Assembly: GCA_021846275.1 (NCBI GenBank) | Contig: JAJZBZ010000001.1 | Location: 372,001-436,000 of the forward strand | Reading direction: 5' to 3' | Origin: Acidobacteriota bacterium | GTDB lineage: Bacteria > Acidobacteriota > Terriglobia > Terriglobales > Acidobacteriaceae | Length of the DNA stretch: 64,000 nucleotides | Shown here: positions 61,937-64,000 of the stretch, piece by piece | Position numbering within the stretch: the stretch's first letter is position 1 | Layout of the letters: the number at the start of each line of letters is the position of its first letter | The notes under the pieces: generated by a model | Told to the model about the DNA's origin: nothing | Seen by the model: the letters and a program-made list of their open reading frames with translations, nothing else | Databases searched by the model: none | Position numbers and translations under genes: made by a program

Positions 61937-64000
61937 TTACTGCATCCCGCCCGGCGAAGGCATCGTCGGCTCCTTGCTTGGCCTTGCCGTGCGCAGACCC
62001 GGTATCGTCGGCTGCGCGCCCACGTTGCCTGTCGTCGCATCCTGCATATTGATGCCGTAGTGCTCCAGCGTCGTCGCCACAAGCTGGAACAACTCCGCGC
62101 GATCCCGCGCATAGGCCACCTGCGCGTCGGTCAGGTTGTCGTCGGCCGTGGCCAGGTTGCGCACCTGTTGCAAGACCAGCGCAGTGGTGGAAGCGCCCAG
62201 CTTTAGCTTTTTCTTCTCGTCGTCCAGACTTTGCTGATCCAGCACCTGTGCCGCTTCTGCCGCCTGCACCGCCGCGCGGTCGTTCACCAGCGCAAACTTC
62301 TGGTTCACCAACTGCATGCGGATCTGCGTGTAAAGCTGCTCCAGGCGAAGCTGAGCCTGTCGATATTCAAGCTGCGCCCGCGACTGTTCCGCCTGCGCCA
62401 CACGATTACCCAGCGGAATCGTCACATTAAACCCAACGCCTTTGTCGGAACCAGAGCTATTGAATAGATTATTCAGAGTTGTCGTGGTTGGGATCGTCGC
62501 AAATGTCCCAGGCGGGCAGGCTGCCGCGCTAGGGCCAAATCCTTCCAGACAGCTGGGGCTTTGAGAGCCGCCCAGTGCACTCGAACCGTAAAATGCGTAG
62601 GCGTCCACCAACGGCAGCAGCGCATTCCGCGCGCCACGAATCGTAATCTGATCCTTCTTCAGCGAGAGCGTCGCCTGCTCCAGTTCCGGTCGCCGCTTGA
62701 ATGCTTCCTGCACCAGATCATCCACGCTCTGGCTTTCTTCCGGCAGCGGCGTCAGGTCCACGCGATCCGTCGGAATGATCTGCGCATTCGTCAGAGTTGG
62801 ATCATTCAGGTTCCGCGCAATGGCCTGCAGCATGATGAGCTGCTGATACTCCAGATTGCTCTGCGAGCTGATCAGCGCCTGCTTGTCGCTGGCCACGGCG
62901 GAGTCCGCAGTAATCACATCGAGCGGTGCCATCGTGCCAATCGCAAGCTGCTTGCGGTCATCCGAATCTACCTGCGTGCTCTGCTCCAGAGCGCGCTCTT
63001 TTGCCTGCAAGTCCTGATACGCCTCCACCAGAGCCCAGTAGATGTTTTCCACCTGATTCACGGTGTAGAGCACCTGCTGACGGAAACTGGAATCGGACAA
63101 GCGACGATCATAGACTGACTCCTGAATCAGACGCCGGTTCACCCACCATCCCGCGCCCTGAAGCAGATGCTGCGTCACCTGCGCCTTGAACACTGAAGTC
63201 AGCAGCGGACTGTAAGGGAAGAAAGGGTTGTCAGAGGTGACCCGGGAGTTGGTCAGGGTGACAGCCATCTGCGATCCCCAGAAGAATCCCTCGTTGTATC
63301 CAAAATTGTACTGATCCGTATTCTGATTCAACGAGCTTTTGCCGTCGGAAAACAAAATGTTCGACTGCGGCTGATTTGCACGCTCAAGCTGAACAGTCGT
63401 TGTCACCGTCGGATCGATATTCGCCTCCGGCAGCGGTCCCGCTCCGTCCGCCGACTGCGAGATGCCGCCAAAGCCCGTCGCCGCGCTGGCCGCGCTGCCG
63501 CCTGGTCCGCCGCCTGTCGCCGTCAGCGTCTGCGAAGCCCCGCCCAGCGTATTCGTCACCAGCGCAGCGGGCGCACCAAGCAGTACGCCGCCAGCCCGCG
63601 CGCGCAGAATATCCGTATCCGCGATATCCAGGTTATAGCGCGCAATCGCCAGATCGTAGTTGTTCTCCAGCGCCAGCGTCAGCGCATCGCTCAGGCTCAG
63701 GTAAATCTTGCCATTCTTCACAAGATCGGTCAGCCGCACCGAGTTCATGAAGCTGGCGCGCGGCGCATGCACCGGAGCATACAGCCCCGGCAGATCGTTA
63801 TAAAATGTCCGAGCCTTGCCGTAGTTCACTCTCGTGCTGCGCAGAAACAGCGGCACGGTTGGCGCAGGCACCGGCGCAGTCGGCAAATCATTGTAAATTT
63901 TGTCGCCCGATGTCGGCTTCGTGTTCTGAGCAAAAAGTCCCGGCGGCATCGCCGTCGTCAGGCTCAGCAGCACCACGACCGTCGCGCGCAGCCGCGAACC
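61937..64000 (-). CDS. TolC-family outer-membrane efflux protein (5' end outside window)
   Basis: At least 687 residues; the frame is still open at the window edge, where a signal peptide core is visible (ATVVVLLSLTTAMPPGLFAQ), so only a few N-terminal residues are missing. Two OEP repeats are recognisable: SLSDALTLALENNYDLAIAR and the later VDDLVQEAFKRRPELEQATL, with long coiled-coil helices (AQAEQSRAQLEYRQAQLRL) that form the periplasmic tunnel. An insert of Gly/Ala-rich sequence follows the first helix. It would work with an RND or ABC pump beyond the window. Confidence 0.92.
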   Translation of the reverse strand, partial: GSRLRATVVVLLSLTTAMPPGLFAQNTKPTSGDKIYNDLPTAPVPAPTVPLFLRSTRVNYGKARTFYNDLPGLYAPVHAPRASFMNSVRLTDLVKNGKIYLSLSDALTLALENNYDLAIARYNLDIADTDILRARAGGVLLGAPAALVTNTLGGASQTLTATGGGPGGSAASAATGFGGISQSADGAGPLPEANIDPTVTTTVQLERANQPQSNILFSDGKSSLNQNTDQYNFGYNEGFFWGSQMAVTLTNSRVTSDNPFFPYSPLLTSVFKAQVTQHLLQGAGWWVNRRLIQESVYDRRLSDSSFRQQVLYTVNQVENIYWALVEAYQDLQAKERALEQSTQVDSDDRKQLAIGTMAPLDVITADSAVASDKQALISSQSNLEYQQLIMLQAIARNLNDPTLTNAQIIPTDRVDLTPLPEESQSVDDLVQEAFKRRPELEQATLSLKKDQITIRGARNALLPLVDAYAFYGSSALGGSQSPSCLEGFGPSAAACPPGTFATIPTTTTLNNLFNSSGSDKGVGFNVTIPLGNRVAQAEQSRAQLEYRQAQLRLEQLYTQIRMQLVNQKFALVNDRAAVQAAEAAQVLDQQSLDDEKKKLKLGASTTALVLQQVRNLATADDNLTDAQVAYARDRAELFQLVATTLEHYGINMQDATTGNVGAQPTIPGLRTARPSKEPTMPSPGGMQ

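Overview
The window looks like chromosomal DNA of a GC-rich, diderm bacterium, most likely an Acidobacteriota member of the Terriglobia/Acidobacteriaceae type. This placement is inferred from gene content: a TonB-dependent receptor with an N-terminal carboxypeptidase-like regulatory domain, a TonB-family protein, bacillithiol gene bshA, secreted NHL-repeat and DinB-like proteins, and a Wza/Wzz-type polysaccharide operon. No rRNA gene or other decisive marker is present. Coding density is high and gene ends often overlap.

Layout. 1-2530: 3' end of sdaA, rsmE, and a LysR regulator facing leuA. 2771-12787: a branched-chain amino acid block on one strand, leuA-leuB-leuC-leuD-ilvD-(AT-rich orphan ORF)-ilvB-ilvN-ilvC, closed by a strong hairpin. 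12863-24051: a TonB receptor, an isoprenylcysteine-methyltransferase-like protein, tRNA-Val, an RNB exoribonuclease, a ChbG/HpnK-type deacetylase, bshA, a LytS-type kinase, ribA, a DinB protein and a P-loop kinase. 24450-27212: gap-ridA-pgk with a clear intrinsic terminator. 27347-44962: surface polysaccharide region. It holds an ATP-grasp enzyme, a six-gene minus-strand export operon (WecG/STAS fusion, O-antigen ligase, GT2, flippase, Wza-like, Wzz-like), a secreted clan GH-A-like hydrolase, an alpha/beta hydrolase and three more glycosyltransferases. 45031-48983: tRNA-Arg, an HMA-like protein, a TlpA-type lipoprotein, an HpnB/CrtQ-like glycosyltransferase, and a pterin operon of two PTPS paralogues plus folE. 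49006-64000: NHL-repeat protein, secreted DinB protein, a VapBC module, truB, a TonB-family protein, ileS-lspA, an outer-membrane barrel protein, class II aroA and the start-truncated TolC gene.

How the genes work together. The leu/ilv block encodes nearly all of leucine and valine synthesis except the aminotransferase. The minus-strand EPS operon supplies flippase, polymerase/ligase, chain-length and outer-membrane export functions, but shows no phosphoglycosyltransferase and no intact tyrosine kinase. FolE plus two PTPS enzymes can convert GTP to a 6-pyruvoyl- or 6-carboxy-tetrahydropterin. gap and pgk are consecutive glycolytic steps.

The most unusual signals are: (1) a roughly 40% GC, 96-codon orphan ORF between ilvD and ilvB; (2) five unrelated loci carrying three-copy tandem repeats of exactly 15 bp; (3) a mosaic family of intergenic repeats built on short palindromes around 52.1, 53.6, 58.5-59.0 and 59.3 kb; (4) a WecG-type glycosyltransferase fused to a STAS-like domain; (5) a Wzz protein with a decayed kinase domain; (6) a LeuA that ends before the leucine-binding regulatory domain; and (7) several genes with a -10-like hexamer only 6-8 nt before the start codon, suggesting leaderless mRNAs.
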